Assembly (NCBI GenBank): GCA_010015745.1
Contig: ML978216.1
Span: 1-43,202 of the forward strand
From: Setomelanomma holmii
Lineage: Eukaryota > Ascomycota > Dothideomycetes > Pleosporales > Phaeosphaeriaceae
DNA: 43,202 nt
Direction of reading: 5' to 3'
A program made the translations under genes and the position numbers. This document shows positions 32,546 through 42,811 of the stretch, in pieces. How positions within the stretch are numbered: position 1 is the stretch's first letter; each line of letters starts with the position of its first letter. The notes beneath the pieces were generated by a model. The model saw only the letters and a program-made list of their open reading frames with translations, was not told the DNA's origin and did no database searches.

Positions 32546-33077
32546 TAGAGCACTGGTGTAGTGTGATGGGTGATGTCGGAGCCTTTCAGTCGTTTGCATC
32601 GCAAGGTTGGCTTTCAAGCTATCGTCTCTCGCAGGCGCTTTCAGATGGAGTAGCCATACGAAGATCATATCAATAGGCACGATAGGTCGAGTCTTATACA
32701 TGTTTCAAGCTCTACTCTATTTCTAGGAAGCGATAGCGCTCCGTCCCCGCGATGCCCTGTCTTCGGGCGGTCTTAGAAGCACTTGGGCGTGGATCAACAG
32801 TTGTAGCCACGAGATTCGGCACGGCCCACCTGTACTCAACGACTTCCAGGGTTACACCTTCTCCCTCATGTTGTTCATCAACGACCGCACTGTCTCTCAG
32901 ACACGTGACTTAGCGTCCATCACTGAGAGGCCGCTCTCTCACCGCGCTCGACCTAGCCTCAGCCCATCCACCGCGTCTGCACGCTTTCCAAGCCTTAATA
33001 AGTTCTGACCAAGCCCTCCAACACACTCAGACCGCCGGTCTAGAGCCTGATCGCTTTCAGACTCGTCGAAACTCAAG
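32546..33077. other. Intergenic in the accessory region
   Basis: About 530 bp with no recognised gene. Minus-strand frames here are shadows of the WD40 tail or too short. It should hold the NLR 3' UTR and the leader of the next small gene. Confidence 0.45.
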
Positions 33078-34039
33078 ATGACGCAGGAAGAAATCACTAA
33101 CACCCACTCGCCTTTACTGGCCCTTCCCGGAGGTGAGCCAGTTGTTCTTGTAGCAATGAAGCACACTAACAAAGCGCATCGTCAGAGCTCCGCAACTGTA
33201 TCCATGAGGAAATTCTTGCTCTATCACCCACTAAACCCATCCCACTGATGCACCCACAACGTGCACGCCAAAATATGGTCACCGTGCCTGCCACTGCCTA
33301 CAACTGGAGCTACTTCAAACGTCACGCTCTAGGTCTGTCTCAGGTGTGCCAGTAAGTCCGCAAAGAATTCTTGCCACTGTACGAAGACCGCATCAAGGCT
33401 GAAGTGCGACTTTCCGAGCTTTGCGAATATGCCACACATATTATGCTTCCGGCCAACCGCATCTGGCCTTACTACATACGACAGGCACCCTGCTCGGCTT
33501 CCGGAGATGGCGGCCCCGTCGACGTATATGACCTGTGTCACCTCGATCTGAATGAACTCAACTTGCAGTTCTCTCCTCCGCTTGGTGAACTTGAACATTT
33601 CCTCGGCGCGGATTCGAACACCAAGTGGCGCGACTTCTTTACTCAGTGCGTCTCTTGGATTTCAGTCACCACCAGCCAGATTGGGGGCTGGGATCGCCCG
33701 TTCGTCGAGGAATTGGATGATATTTTGGTCATGGTCAAGCCTGAGTACGCAAAGAAGTGGATGTGGAGTCGAGATTGGCGCTGGGCACAGGTGTACACGA
33801 ATTACTACACGAGTGGAAGACCAGAATGGGCATGTTTGGTTTTACAAAATGAAGGTATTATGTCAGCCTGGCACCTCAGTTCACACGGTACACTGTGAAC
33901 TGCATCTCACGTGACTCTGTTAGTCACCTGCTTACTCATCTGGTTGTGTATATAATCGCTTGCAGTAGCTCTCTCAATAGAACAACCTTCTGCCTCATTC
34001 ATACCTGCCCTGTGCTCCCACATCCAACATATTAGGTGA
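33078..34039 (+). pseudogene. F-box/2EXR-like small gene, nonsense codon plus solo LTR insertion
   Basis: The start MTQEEITNTHSPLLALPGE (exon 33078-33132) splices over a 53 bp intron (GTGAGC...CGTCAG) to LRNCIHEEIL from 33186, giving the LPxELRN motif of F-box or 2EXR-type fungal proteins. The frame then meets TAA at 33353-33355 in QVCQ*VRKEFLPLY. The paralogue at 34907-35691 reads QASQQLRSEFLLVY there, so the stop replaces a Gln, as CAA to TAA would do. After the stop the frame stays open to 33898. The LTR at 33861 interrupts the last codons: without it the frame would read NEGIR and stop (TGA now at 34037-34039), with it the frame runs 11-12 codons into the LTR. So the insertion itself costs little; the nonsense codon is the main damage. 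A start at the downstream Met (33371) would give a shorter protein without the LPxELRN part. Confidence 0.75.
33861..34029 (+). mobile_element. Solo LTR, copy 2 (169 bp), with 5 bp target duplication
   Basis: TG...CA element with TGTCAGCC start and ATCCAACA end, nearly identical to 94-262 (about four differences, three of them transitions). It is flanked by direct TATTA repeats at 33856-33860 and 34030-34034. A 5 bp duplication and these termini fit integrase-type insertion. No internal region is left, so this is the product of LTR-LTR recombination. It sits in the last codons of the small gene at 33078-34039 and supplies its present stop. Confidence 0.92.
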
Positions 34040-34906
34040 TCGGCGTTTGGTATTTGATCGAGATCTGCAAGATCGATGTTTAAGCTTTGCATAGACGAGG
34101 GACAGCTCGGCTCTGCATTGTAGCATTCAGTACTTTGTTTCTATCACCTTTACACGGGTACGCCAATTGCGAGGGTAATACGCGCCTCTGAGACAACGGA
34201 GGTTCGGAAATCCACCAATTACTCACTTTCATCAACGCATTTCCCTATTGAACTTGACACGCACGAGTTGTGGTGCGTGTAACGTAAAGTGTAATTCCAC
34301 CTGCATCTTTTCGCACCCGTTGCTAACATTTGCGCAAATTTAGAAGCTGCAAACGAGGCCTAATGGGCAATCCGAGACACGTGACGCGAAGTCCTCGAAG
34401 CTCTCCCGCACTTAGTCATTCACAACACTAGCTCACCACTCTGTTGTGCTATCTGAGAGCGCTTGTATTGGTGCTTTCTGTGCGCTACTTTAGCACGATA
34501 TATTATACTACGAAACATCTCCTATTTGCCCTCTAGCAAGCTATTAGCAAAACTGTATTAGTCTGAGACAGGGGTAGAGGTGAAGCGAAATTAACTATCC
34601 GAAGTAGCAAAGCAAAAATTCAGGTCTTCCATGTCCCTTAACAGATAACGAGAGACTGCATGTCAATTTATAGAAAAGGCTCTTCCTCAACCCATTTAAC
34701 GTTACCTAGGCGTCGGTGTAGAGCGTTAGTAGATGTTACGGTGATCAATCCACGCGATATCCAGATGTAGAAGCGGCAAACAACGTACCCATTGTAAACG
34801 TGACTTAGCGTATCAAAGAAAAACACTTTACTCCTCTGTTCGCCGCCTTCACTTCAACACTTCATTACCGCTCCAACTCAACTGCCAGAGCAAAGTGCAA
34901 ATCATC
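34040..34906. other. Intergenic in the accessory region
   Basis: About 870 bp, AT-richer to the eye than the conserved part of the window. No gene or repeat with a clear partner is seen. The right end should contain the leader of the paralogous F-box/2EXR-like gene. Confidence 0.45.
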
Positions 34907-35691
34907 ATGTCACATCAAGTCGGCAACAGCGAGAGTTCGCGCCTTTTGTCACTGCCTGAAGGTGAAAAAATCTCCCTTCAAACTGCAGAAGAGATATGCT
35001 AACACAAATTGTGTCCAAATTGCGCAACCGCATCTACCAATTCCTTGCTTACGCTCCCGCATCACGAGTCTGTCTCCGACCACCGCACCGGCTGTTGAAT
35101 GCCTGGGGCCTGCCCTCACCTGCCCAAACATCTGACTGGAGCAAACTCTCTCGCCGCAGCCTTGGTCTGACGCAAGCCTCTCAGCAACTCCGTTCAGAGT
35201 TCCTCCTCGTGTACAGAACGACATTCCATGCTGATGTCGACCTCCGGGATATTGAGGAGTACCTCCAGGACCACATCATGCCCGGGGTGCAGCATGACGA
35301 GGATACGACTGGTACCATTTCCATTACGACCACAAGCACATCTTACTGCAAGGTAGATGTACTCAATATCCTCCTTCTCGCCGCCGCCGCTCCTGGTCTA
35401 GACATCCGTCTCAAGTGTCTCAACGTCTCAGAGGATGATAAAGAACTCGTTCCATGCAAGGGATCTGCCTGGCACGCGTACCTTTTGGAGTGTGTTCAAA
35501 GCGTAATATTCGAACTTGAGGAGAGCGAGAACAAATGCCCGTGCTGCGTGGATGACGGCGATCAAGTCACTTTTGTGATTTACGAGAAATTTGAGGCGAA
35601 GTGGATGGATGCGCAGAAGAACGTGTTACACGGTGGTAGATTGGCGGGAATGGAGACGTGGTTGGGCGACTCTTCACCCGAGTCGCCATAG
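34907..35691 (+). CDS. F-box/2EXR-like small protein, paralogue of 33078-34039, possibly damaged
   Basis: The first exon 34907-34961 is 55 bp, the same length as in the paralogue, and reads MSHQVGNSESSRLLSLPE with donor GTGAAA. The coding part resumes as LRNRIYQFLAYAP, so G|AA TTG CGC would restore LPELRN, but the expected AG acceptor before 35018 is not there (CCA|AATTG, as if a G were lost). Either the gene is broken at the splice site or translation starts at ATG 34996, giving 231 aa (MLTQIVSKLRNRIYQ). The rest is open to 35691: SLGLTQASQQLRSEFLLVYR aligns with the paralogue, and the C-terminal part has a CPCC motif and a Trp-rich end. The role is unknown; proteins with this N-terminal motif are very numerous in Dothideomycetes. 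Confidence 0.65.
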
Positions 35692-35719
35692 TGGTAGCCA
35701 TGCGTATATTATTGCGAAA

Positions 35720-37735
35720 TCACACGAGCGTGACTGTGGCGGGTGTGCATCCAGAAAAAGCTGTTCTAGGAACCTCTCGATGTGTCATGCCTATTCGTCG
35801 ATATCGTGACTCCTCGGGCGATACTCCTGAGAGCAGAAGATAACTTACGGTAGGCCACTTCACCACAGGTTGCCTGAGTCCAACACCTTCGAAATTGAGG
35901 AGGAGCACGAAAACTTCTCCATCCACCATCTCGTCATCGCACGTATCAAGGTGCGCGAAACCAATATAGCGGCCGTCTTTGTATAATTGTGCAGAATAAA
36001 GACTAGACTGCCTTACATTTGCTACAACGTCGGCCAGTAGAGCACCTTTCAAGACTAGGCTGCCATCGATGATCGCTCCGTATTGATCTTCGTGCTTTGG
36101 TGTTGTAGAGACTCAATGTACGATGAGTCTCGCAGTCGGCTCACGATCCTCGGGGTTCCAGAAATGAGCCGACATCGTATTCCCATCATTCATATTCGAC
36201 TTGGCAAGGCAAGCCCAGGACCAGGAAGGAGCCACGTATGTTTTGCATCGGCGTGCAGTTTTTGCTCGTGTTGTACCAGAGAAGTGACCCAGGCAGATGC
36301 TCAGTCCACATGCCAGCGACATATCTTGATGTGGGAAATTCATACTGAAACTCCCTGGCGAGTCTAGACAACGCAGGTAACCGATCCGTTGTACAAGTCA
36401 AAGACCGTGACATGAAATCCTCTACCAACGTGTACCATTTGTCTTCCGCCCTTTGCTGATTGAATGACACGTTCCAGTCAGATGGCTTGATCTGACCCAG
36501 ACTGTCTATAGCCGTTCTTGCTTCTTGCCATGGAAGTTGTGCCGTGGCTTTCAGTTGACGACAGCTCCACAATAATTGGTCTTTTCCAAAGTAAACCACT
36601 CTTCGAGACAGTTTGCCTTCTTGCATTGTCCAAGCGCGGTATCTGAGAGGAGAGTTCGTGCTTGGACTCTTTCCTCGACCCGACCATTCATACCATTCGG
36701 TCCCGTCGTAGTGCTTATCCCATGACGATAACGATACAGAACCTCTAAAGGGGCGAAATCGGACGCTGTCTTTGCTGATATCCATGATTGCCGTGGGGTA
36801 GAGATTCCCCATATTCAAGTAGGGTGCTTGCCGACAGCCGAAGTCTCCATTTCGAGAGCTCAGAGCTGCAAGCGTGCAATAAGAATTGCCGTAGACTTTG
36901 TCCATGAGCGATGACTCCCGTGCCCAATCTGCTTCATCATCTTGGATGATGCGAAGCGAGTCTATCCACAGATAGCGTAGACTCAATTGTCGCGCAATTG
37001 AAACGGCGTCCGAGAATGTCCTTGAGAGGGTATTGAAAGCGATACGACTCATTCTGTCTGACAGGTTATGTTTGGTGGTTGTGACGGGACGTATAGCTCT
37101 TCCCATGTACTCAGCTGGATCTCCCCAGCAATGACTGAGGGTTGCGTAATGCGCCAAAGCAGAAAATGAGTTAGCGGGAGCATCATATCGTGCGATCAAC
37201 TTGAGATCAAGGGAACTTTCATGATCGAATGCTCGGAGATCTAGTAACCGGGGAGGAACGAAGCGCTGGTTGTCAATTGACCAGCACTCGTGAGACTTGT
37301 CACAATGCGAAATCCACATCTTTATCAGTAGGATGTTGTTGAGACTCTCATTCAATTCTTTGGGGTTTTGGACACTGGCTAGACTAGTAAGCTGAGGCCA
37401 TGGCCAGACAGTATTCATTTACACCAGGGTTGCGGCATGGGCGCAACATAACATGTCCGGTCATGGTAGTAACCTCCGAACCCCCACTGTGTCAAGGAAG
37501 TCGCGAGTAATCTAGGCCGATGTACTATCGGCAGTCTGGCAGACGACTGTGGATGGACATGTGCATAATCGTTCAATTCTGAGCGGAGAGACGCACAGAC
37601 AGGACAACCTCTCTGCGCGGTTGTAAGCATCTCTTCGATGCCCATTAGAGTGATTGATGCATCAGGCTGAAACCCTATCCCTATCCAGTACTTCAGAGGA
37701 ACCGACTGGCAGGTCGAACACAGCACAGAAGCCAT
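35720..37735 (-). pseudogene. HET-domain protein gene, broken by a frameshift and a nonsense codon
   Basis: The start MASVLCSTCQSVPLKYW with a later CPVC gives a zinc-ribbon-like N-terminus. Exon 37735-37425 joins 37383 over a 41 bp intron (G|GTGTAA, TACTAG), which is very short. The HET domain has YATLSHCWGD, YLWIDSLRIIQDDEADWARE (most HET proteins have Cys where the Arg of SLRI stands) and YRAWTMQEGKLSRRVVYFG. The frame then stops at 36186, but HET-type sequence APSWSWACLAKSN continues in another frame. One extra A in the A5 run at 36259-36263 would explain this. A TGA at 36113-36115 follows (LIVH*VSTTPKHE), and the same frame goes on with YGAIIDGSLVLKGALLADVV and ends at 35720. That tail is usual for HET proteins. 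The homopolymer indel might be a sequencing error; the TGA is separate. Confidence 0.8.
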
Positions 37736-38067
37736 AGCTTGCAAGTGGATGTTAGTATCGGATCCCGTAGGAAGTCTGTCGCACGCTCGGTCTACGATTG
37801 GCTGTACTGTTGATAATTGAGTTTAGCATGGCGCTGTAGCGGACAGAGAAACGCGGCGCCAAGTAGATCGTTCGGAAATGGAGGGAAGGTGAATGAGTAA
37901 GGACTGGCGGATACTTATTTCGACATGCTCTGGGTATGTGGTGAATCTGTGACCATGGACGTGATGGTCTTTCTGTGTCCTTCGACACTGCGCTGCACAC
38001 CCGCAACCCAGCCAGTCCAGAGCACCAAAAAACCACAAAAAAAGATAATGGTTACTTCGGTACTATG
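37736..38067. other. Intergenic, upstream of the HET pseudogene
   Basis: About 330 bp with short overlapping frames only. It should include the former promoter of the HET gene. Nothing else is recognised. Confidence 0.4.
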
Positions 38068-38171
38068 CGACACCTGTGAGATTCGAACTCACGCTCCCGA
38101 AGGAACTGGCTAACTTCCATCCAATCGGATGATTAGCAGGCCAGCGCGTTAACCCTTTGCGCGATATCAGC
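38068..38171 (-). tRNA. tRNA-Ser(GCT)-like gene with intron, acceptor stem badly paired
   Basis: On the minus strand a T arm (GTGAG TTCGAAT CTCAC), a type II variable arm (TCC TTCG GGA) and an anticodon arm CTGGC-CTGCTAA-GCCAG can be drawn. The anticodon GCT lies at 38135-38137. A 22 nt intron (38112-38133) follows the base 3' of the anticodon, the standard place. The D region (GCG CAAAGGGTTAA CGC) matches the A box and the T region the B box. The long variable arm and GCT fit serine. However, the 7 bases at the 3' acceptor side (AGGTGTC) do not pair with the expected 5' side (GCTGATA), nor well with GTCACAT a few bases further upstream. It may be a decayed copy or have a changed 5' part. Confidence 0.7.
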
Positions 38172-39298
38172 GATGTGACCGACGCTTCCGTGGAGATATG
38201 ATAACTTACACTCCGCCTGTTACAGGTTAGCGTATGTTAATGAGGCAAGTGCGATGGAGAAACTAACCAAAGTGCCAGATGCTGTTGGATAACAAATTTT
38301 GAAAATACAGCATCTATATACTGTTTTGCAAAAGGAAAGTAGCGACCGGCCATGTAAGATACTTTGGAAAGGAGCGGGTCATGCTGTACATTGATATGAC
38401 TCAAGTGGGGTTAAGCGGGGTACAAACTTCACTCCAGCAGCATGTGACCCACCACTCTTACCATTCTCCGCAAAAGTCAACACCACATCCGAAGTCTGTA
38501 CATGATCAGGTCGGACTTGTTCGGGGCCAAACCTGTAAAACCCTTTGCAGCCACCCTTATGTCACTGTTTCGATGGCGTCACTCATGCCTAAGACGAGTT
38601 CAGCCTCATTTCCATGCGAAGTCCGCCGTCGGTATCATGTGCCTCACCTTAGCTACTTCTCGTTGATCTCATCTCCTCAACTCAGCGTTGAAGTAGTTGT
38701 ACTTTTATCTTCACCTGTATGCATTCTGTCGTTCTCGTTTCTTCGAATCCGAATCTAGCGCACAGTCTTGTTAATACCGCTGCTGAAGTTCTCTTGGAGT
38801 AGACTTCTCCATGTATAGTGGGAGGGTGTATCAAGTGCGGAAGATAGTATAGCACTCTCGAGAAATAGATGCAATCCATATATCTACCATTGTTAAACGT
38901 ATGTGTATGTATGTAACAGTCGAAGTCCACAAGCCAGTGATTGGTCCATGGTCAAAGACGACATGCCTCTCAGCCGCCCCTTCCGTATCCTAGGAAGTCA
39001 TGCCCGCTTCGCAGGATCGAAATGTGACCCAATAGCCGTCAGGTCAAGCTCCTCGTAGCCAGTCCATGCCTGAAGTGTTGCGGGTGAAGGAAGAGGCTCA
39101 TTCGTATCGTTTCGGTGTTGCCCATTATCGTCGACGGAGCAAGCGCAAGAGGCAACCACACTGACAAGTTGTAAGTCATTGATCAAGAAGTAGAGGCTTT
39201 TGTGCATACGACTCGGCTTGTGGCGGCTTGCGGTCCTGTCTAGGACCATGTTGATTGGAAGGAAGAGACATCTGCCCGCAAGTTGTCGTTTGATTGGC
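38172..39298. other. Intergenic, no gene recognised
   Basis: About 1.1 kb. A plus-strand frame of 125 residues at 38381-38758 and a minus-strand frame of 112 residues at 38998-39336 show no motif that I recognise. No repeat partner elsewhere in the window was seen. Confidence 0.4.
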
Positions 39299-39557
39299 TT
39301 ATGAGGTAATTCCGAGAAAGCTCTCCAGGAGATCATGTAGGTGACTGCTGTTTGAGCGCTTTTTCTGGCGTTGCGCCCACGTAGCTTTATACATCTCGCT
39401 GAACGTGCAGTCGTCTATGAGGATGCTCTGCTTTGCATCTATCGCGATGCCATCACTTGATCTTGATGCCCAAGATACATTCCTGATTGGGATTGGCAAC
39501 ATGCTGACATGGTTGAACGGGTCGCTCTCGAGAGGACGACAGACGCAGTCATGATGC
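39299..39557 (-). CDS. Possible exon of an unrecognised small gene
   Basis: After a good acceptor (a GCTAAC branch-like site, then CTTTCAG at 39558) the minus strand reads 85 codons, with HHDCVCRPLESDPFNHVSML, then IDDCTFSEMYKATWAQRQKK, and ends LLESFLGITS. Residue use looks like protein rather than chance. No upstream exon with matching phase and a start codon could be joined with confidence: the candidate upstream pieces give stops or the wrong phase. It could be the remains of a gene or the 3' part of a small one lying downstream of ALG5. No function can be given. Confidence 0.3.
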
Positions 39558-39832
39558 CTGAAAGGAGAACGTGAGATATATATGGTTAGCGCGACGGGAA
39601 GCGGCGAATACGATTGGTAGCCACAGCCGCAGCCTCACTTGTTGGGCATCCAGAAACGTGAAGCTGAGCTTTGATCCGCGTACTTCGGCTTTTTGTAGGG
39701 CGTGGGCGCTGTTCATGCTGAGTTCGCTGTGAGCGCATCATCAAGGATTGCGCATGGCTCCCATTTTGCATGTTAGTAGTCTCATCGACATGCGCGAAAC
39801 TCACAATTGATGTATAAACATATGCATTCACT

Positions 39833-41182
39833 CTAGTCTCTCTTGTAGATTCCCAACAGCCAGCATGCCCTCAGCAACGCCAAACCCCACGCCATGCCGA
39901 TGCTGTCCCACACAACATTCAGCTTGCTTCCCATAATCTCTTTCCACCCAATTGCAACCTCAATCATTGCAATGCCGGCGCTCTCAGCCAGCATGAGCAT
40001 CTCGACATCGAAGATCCAGCCTTCGGAGTGCATGTACGGGATGATGTAGGGGAGCGTGGGTCGAGAAAAGAGCTTGAAGCCGCATTGTGTGTCTTTTATA
40101 CGGGCGGTCGCGGGCGGTGTCATGACGCGGAGGAGGATGTGGAAAGAATGCATGAGGAAGTTGCGGAGTTTTGAGCGCTATGTGGAGGTTAGCAAACATA
40201 AGATAGAAATGGGGATTTCCACATACCTTCACAACGGCCTCGCTGCCGACCAGATGCGCTCGGCTGCCAATCGCGACTCCACGTCCATGCTTGTCCTCGA
40301 TCTTCTTGCACCCTTCCACCATTTTGCCAAGATCATCAAATCGACTCGCGCCGTCGGCATCTGCGAACACGATATATTGGCCGCGAACATGTCGCATTCC
40401 GTGCGTGACAGCCCCTCCTTTGCCGCGATTCTCTTCCAACGTAATGACGCGTATACTGCCATGCGGTATATGCGTCGAATGTGGTGTCTTCACGTCGCTC
40501 TTCCGCGACCACGGTCCAGGTTTTGGCACTGGGTGCTGGCTGAGCTGATGCTCCTTTGCAAAATCAAGCGCCTTGTCGACAGTTCGATCCTTGCTTCCGT
40601 CGCTCACAATCAGAATCTCCCATCCCTTCTCTTTCCGTGACCCTTTCTCTCCTTCGTGCGCCGCGCCATACTCGCGCTCAAGAAAGTCCACCGCCTCTTC
40701 CAGCATTCCCTCGAGTCGATCCTCCTCGTTGTAAGCAGGTACTACAACGCTCATGAACAGCTCAGGCTCTTCAATGGGCATTTGTGGTGGCACGACAACT
40801 TTCGTGCCTGGCTGCTTTGCTGTTTGCTTCTTTGCAGCTTCCTTCTCGGCTGCCCACTTGTCCAGCCAGCAGGGTAGTGCCTTGGGTTCGCTCCGCGATC
40901 CGTCGGGTAGAATGGTAGTGTATTGCTTCTCGGAGCGGCGCGGATCTCGAGGCGTCGGTGCAAGCAGATTCAATGCTATATAGACCTGAGCAGCAATGTC
41001 GTGTTAGCGTTGCCCGATGTCCAACGGATGGTCCAATATACCCAAAACACCATTGCTGAGAGCATGAAACCCAGCGCGACCAGTAAAGCCCACGTCGGTG
41101 GCATCTCCACTTTCTTGCTCGGATGCGACTCGAAGCCATAGTTCGCGCCCAACCCGGACGTATCGAAAGCTTTATTGGACAT
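39833..41182 (-). CDS. ALG5: Dolichyl-phosphate beta-glucosyltransferase (Alg5)
   Basis: Makes dolichyl-phosphate glucose from UDP-glucose at the ER membrane, the donor for the three terminal glucoses of the N-glycan precursor. Three exons, 41182-41042, 40985-40227 and 40177-39833, sum to exactly 415 codons (414 aa); introns of 56 and 49 bp have good GT-AG ends and GCTAAC branch-like sites. The N-terminus has one membrane segment (WALLVALGFMLSAMVFWVYI, about residues 30-49). The GT2 fold starts at MSVVVPAYNEEDRLEGMLEE. It contains ILIVSDGSKDRT, ENRGKGGAVTHGM and the metal-binding motif YIVFADADGA. The C-terminal part includes DTQCGFKLFSR and EGWIFDVEMLMLAE, both typical of this family. The length fits fungal Alg5, with a somewhat longer loop between the membrane segment and the GT2 domain. 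Confidence 0.96.
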
Positions 41183-42686
41183 GGTCGGTGAATGTGAAGC
41201 CCTCAGCGGGCGAGTAATGACACGTGCTACCTGTAAAAGACGACAAACATTGAGCTGAGAATGCAGACTAGCAGAAAAGAACACTAAATGAGTGAGAGCG
41301 AAGCAGTCGCGAACAGTTACAAAACGCGTCGTTACGCACCAGCCAATTGGCTCGTGTAGATGCAACGTGGAAGCTGACGTAGTTCGATCCGTCGGTGAAA
41401 CGCTTTGCCGAGTCGGCTCTAGCGCCCAGGAGACACGTTTCGTGCCTCCAACAACCGCTTTGCTCTCCGTCAACCAGACATACGAGGACTCAATATCTCA
41501 CGGATCCCAGGATGCTCCACACTCGATTACGAGACCTCGCAATATTCTCCCGAAAGCACTTGCTGCTTTAGCCCAGTACATTTGACCATCGGAGTGCCAC
41601 TTTTGAAACCAATTGATTCTGGATCGTCGTCTTCAGGTCTTATTCTCCACTGTCAGTTGCCTTGTTCTGCCTTCTGATTGGCGCACTGCCCGAACACGCA
41701 GATCCATACATGCACGCATCGTGTGTTTCGTCGAGGATGTTTGAGGTGAGGAAGCTATGCCCGTAGTTCTATCGCATATTTATCTCTGCGAGTTTGGTGC
41801 ACCAGTTTTCGCTTTCGTCTTGCAAGCTTCGCACACTCTGACAAGTCCTCTTTTCCGTCTGCTTGCCATCTACGTGTCAACTTCTCCGAGCATGCTAGAC
41901 AAAGCATCATGCGGACAGGCATTTCCACGGTCAGCACGAAACTTTCAATCCGAAAACTGGCAGTCACGTCATTCCTGTTCGGCAAAGCAATAGCTGATCT
42001 CATATTCACTCACTCGTCGCTACGCGAAGTGGAAAACCCGTCGATCGGGATTGTTAATGGGGCCGACTGATGCTTTCACGTCAGCGGTGGTCAGCATGTC
42101 ATATATGAGCTTATTAGCTCGGCACGGCACCGCGGGACGCAAAGGAGCATTTTGCTTGGGCTATGCAGGATTAAGCCTTCTGGAAGCGATGAACATATAT
42201 GCCATATATATACGACTATAGCCAAGGTGCAGGAATCTACTCACGGTACATCATGCAAGCACCTGAGCCAGTGCTCTTACCCCTACCGACTTCGCCTTGA
42301 CATGGCCGGCATCATTCCCAGTCCGTCTTGCCAAGAGACATAACGCGTGGTTTCTTCGGCTAGGTCACGAAGTCAACCAAAATCTACCTCTTGTGTTGAA
42401 CTGATTAGAACTGCCTTGAAGGGCCCGAGTCTAACCATGCGCGGGGAGGTATGGTTCGACAAGGCGCAATCCTGGGCACGAGCGAGGCATAGACGATGTG
42501 TCGGTGGGGTCGCCAATCATAATCCGTGGGTACCTGCATGATCCGGCAGAGATGGCTTCCGTTTCATGTGGGCCGGTGGCCGACCATCATCGTGTGGTGG
42601 TCCATGCGCATCCCAAGCGCTCTCGGCCAAGGTGGCGCCTACTCGACGTGGTTTGTGCCTTTGTTTACGTCAGCGTGAGACTGTTA
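41183..42686. other. Intergenic, no gene recognised
   Basis: About 1.5 kb between ALG5 and the transposon edge. The left end should hold the ALG5 promoter. Short frames on both strands lack motifs. An AT-rich patch (CCATATATATACG, about 42200) is present. No repeat partner was found in this window. Confidence 0.4.
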
Positions 42687-42701
42687 ACGTGTTCCACCAG
42701 C

Positions 42702-42735
42702 AAGTGGCCCACCCCACCAAGTGGCCCACCCCACC
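42702..42735 (+). repeat. Two tandem copies of a 17 bp unit near the transposon end
   Basis: The unit AAGTGGCCCACCCCACC occurs twice in a row without mismatch. Subterminal direct repeats near the ends of DNA transposons often serve as transposase binding sites. That role is inference here. Confidence 0.85.
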
Positions 42736-42811
42736 AAAACGCGCTCTCTTGAACGTACAATTGCCCCACAACCACATATTCAAATTACCTGAAATTCTTA
42801 GAGAGGCTAGA

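Noticed and set aside
33350..33364. GTAAGT at the nonsense codon as a possible intron donor
   Set aside because: The nearest AG would make an intron of about 12-15 bases, which is impossible, and the frame resumes at once with family-like sequence.
35840..35870. GTAAGT...CTCAG on the minus strand inside the HET tail as an intron
   Set aside because: It would be only about 22 bp long, and the frame is open through it.
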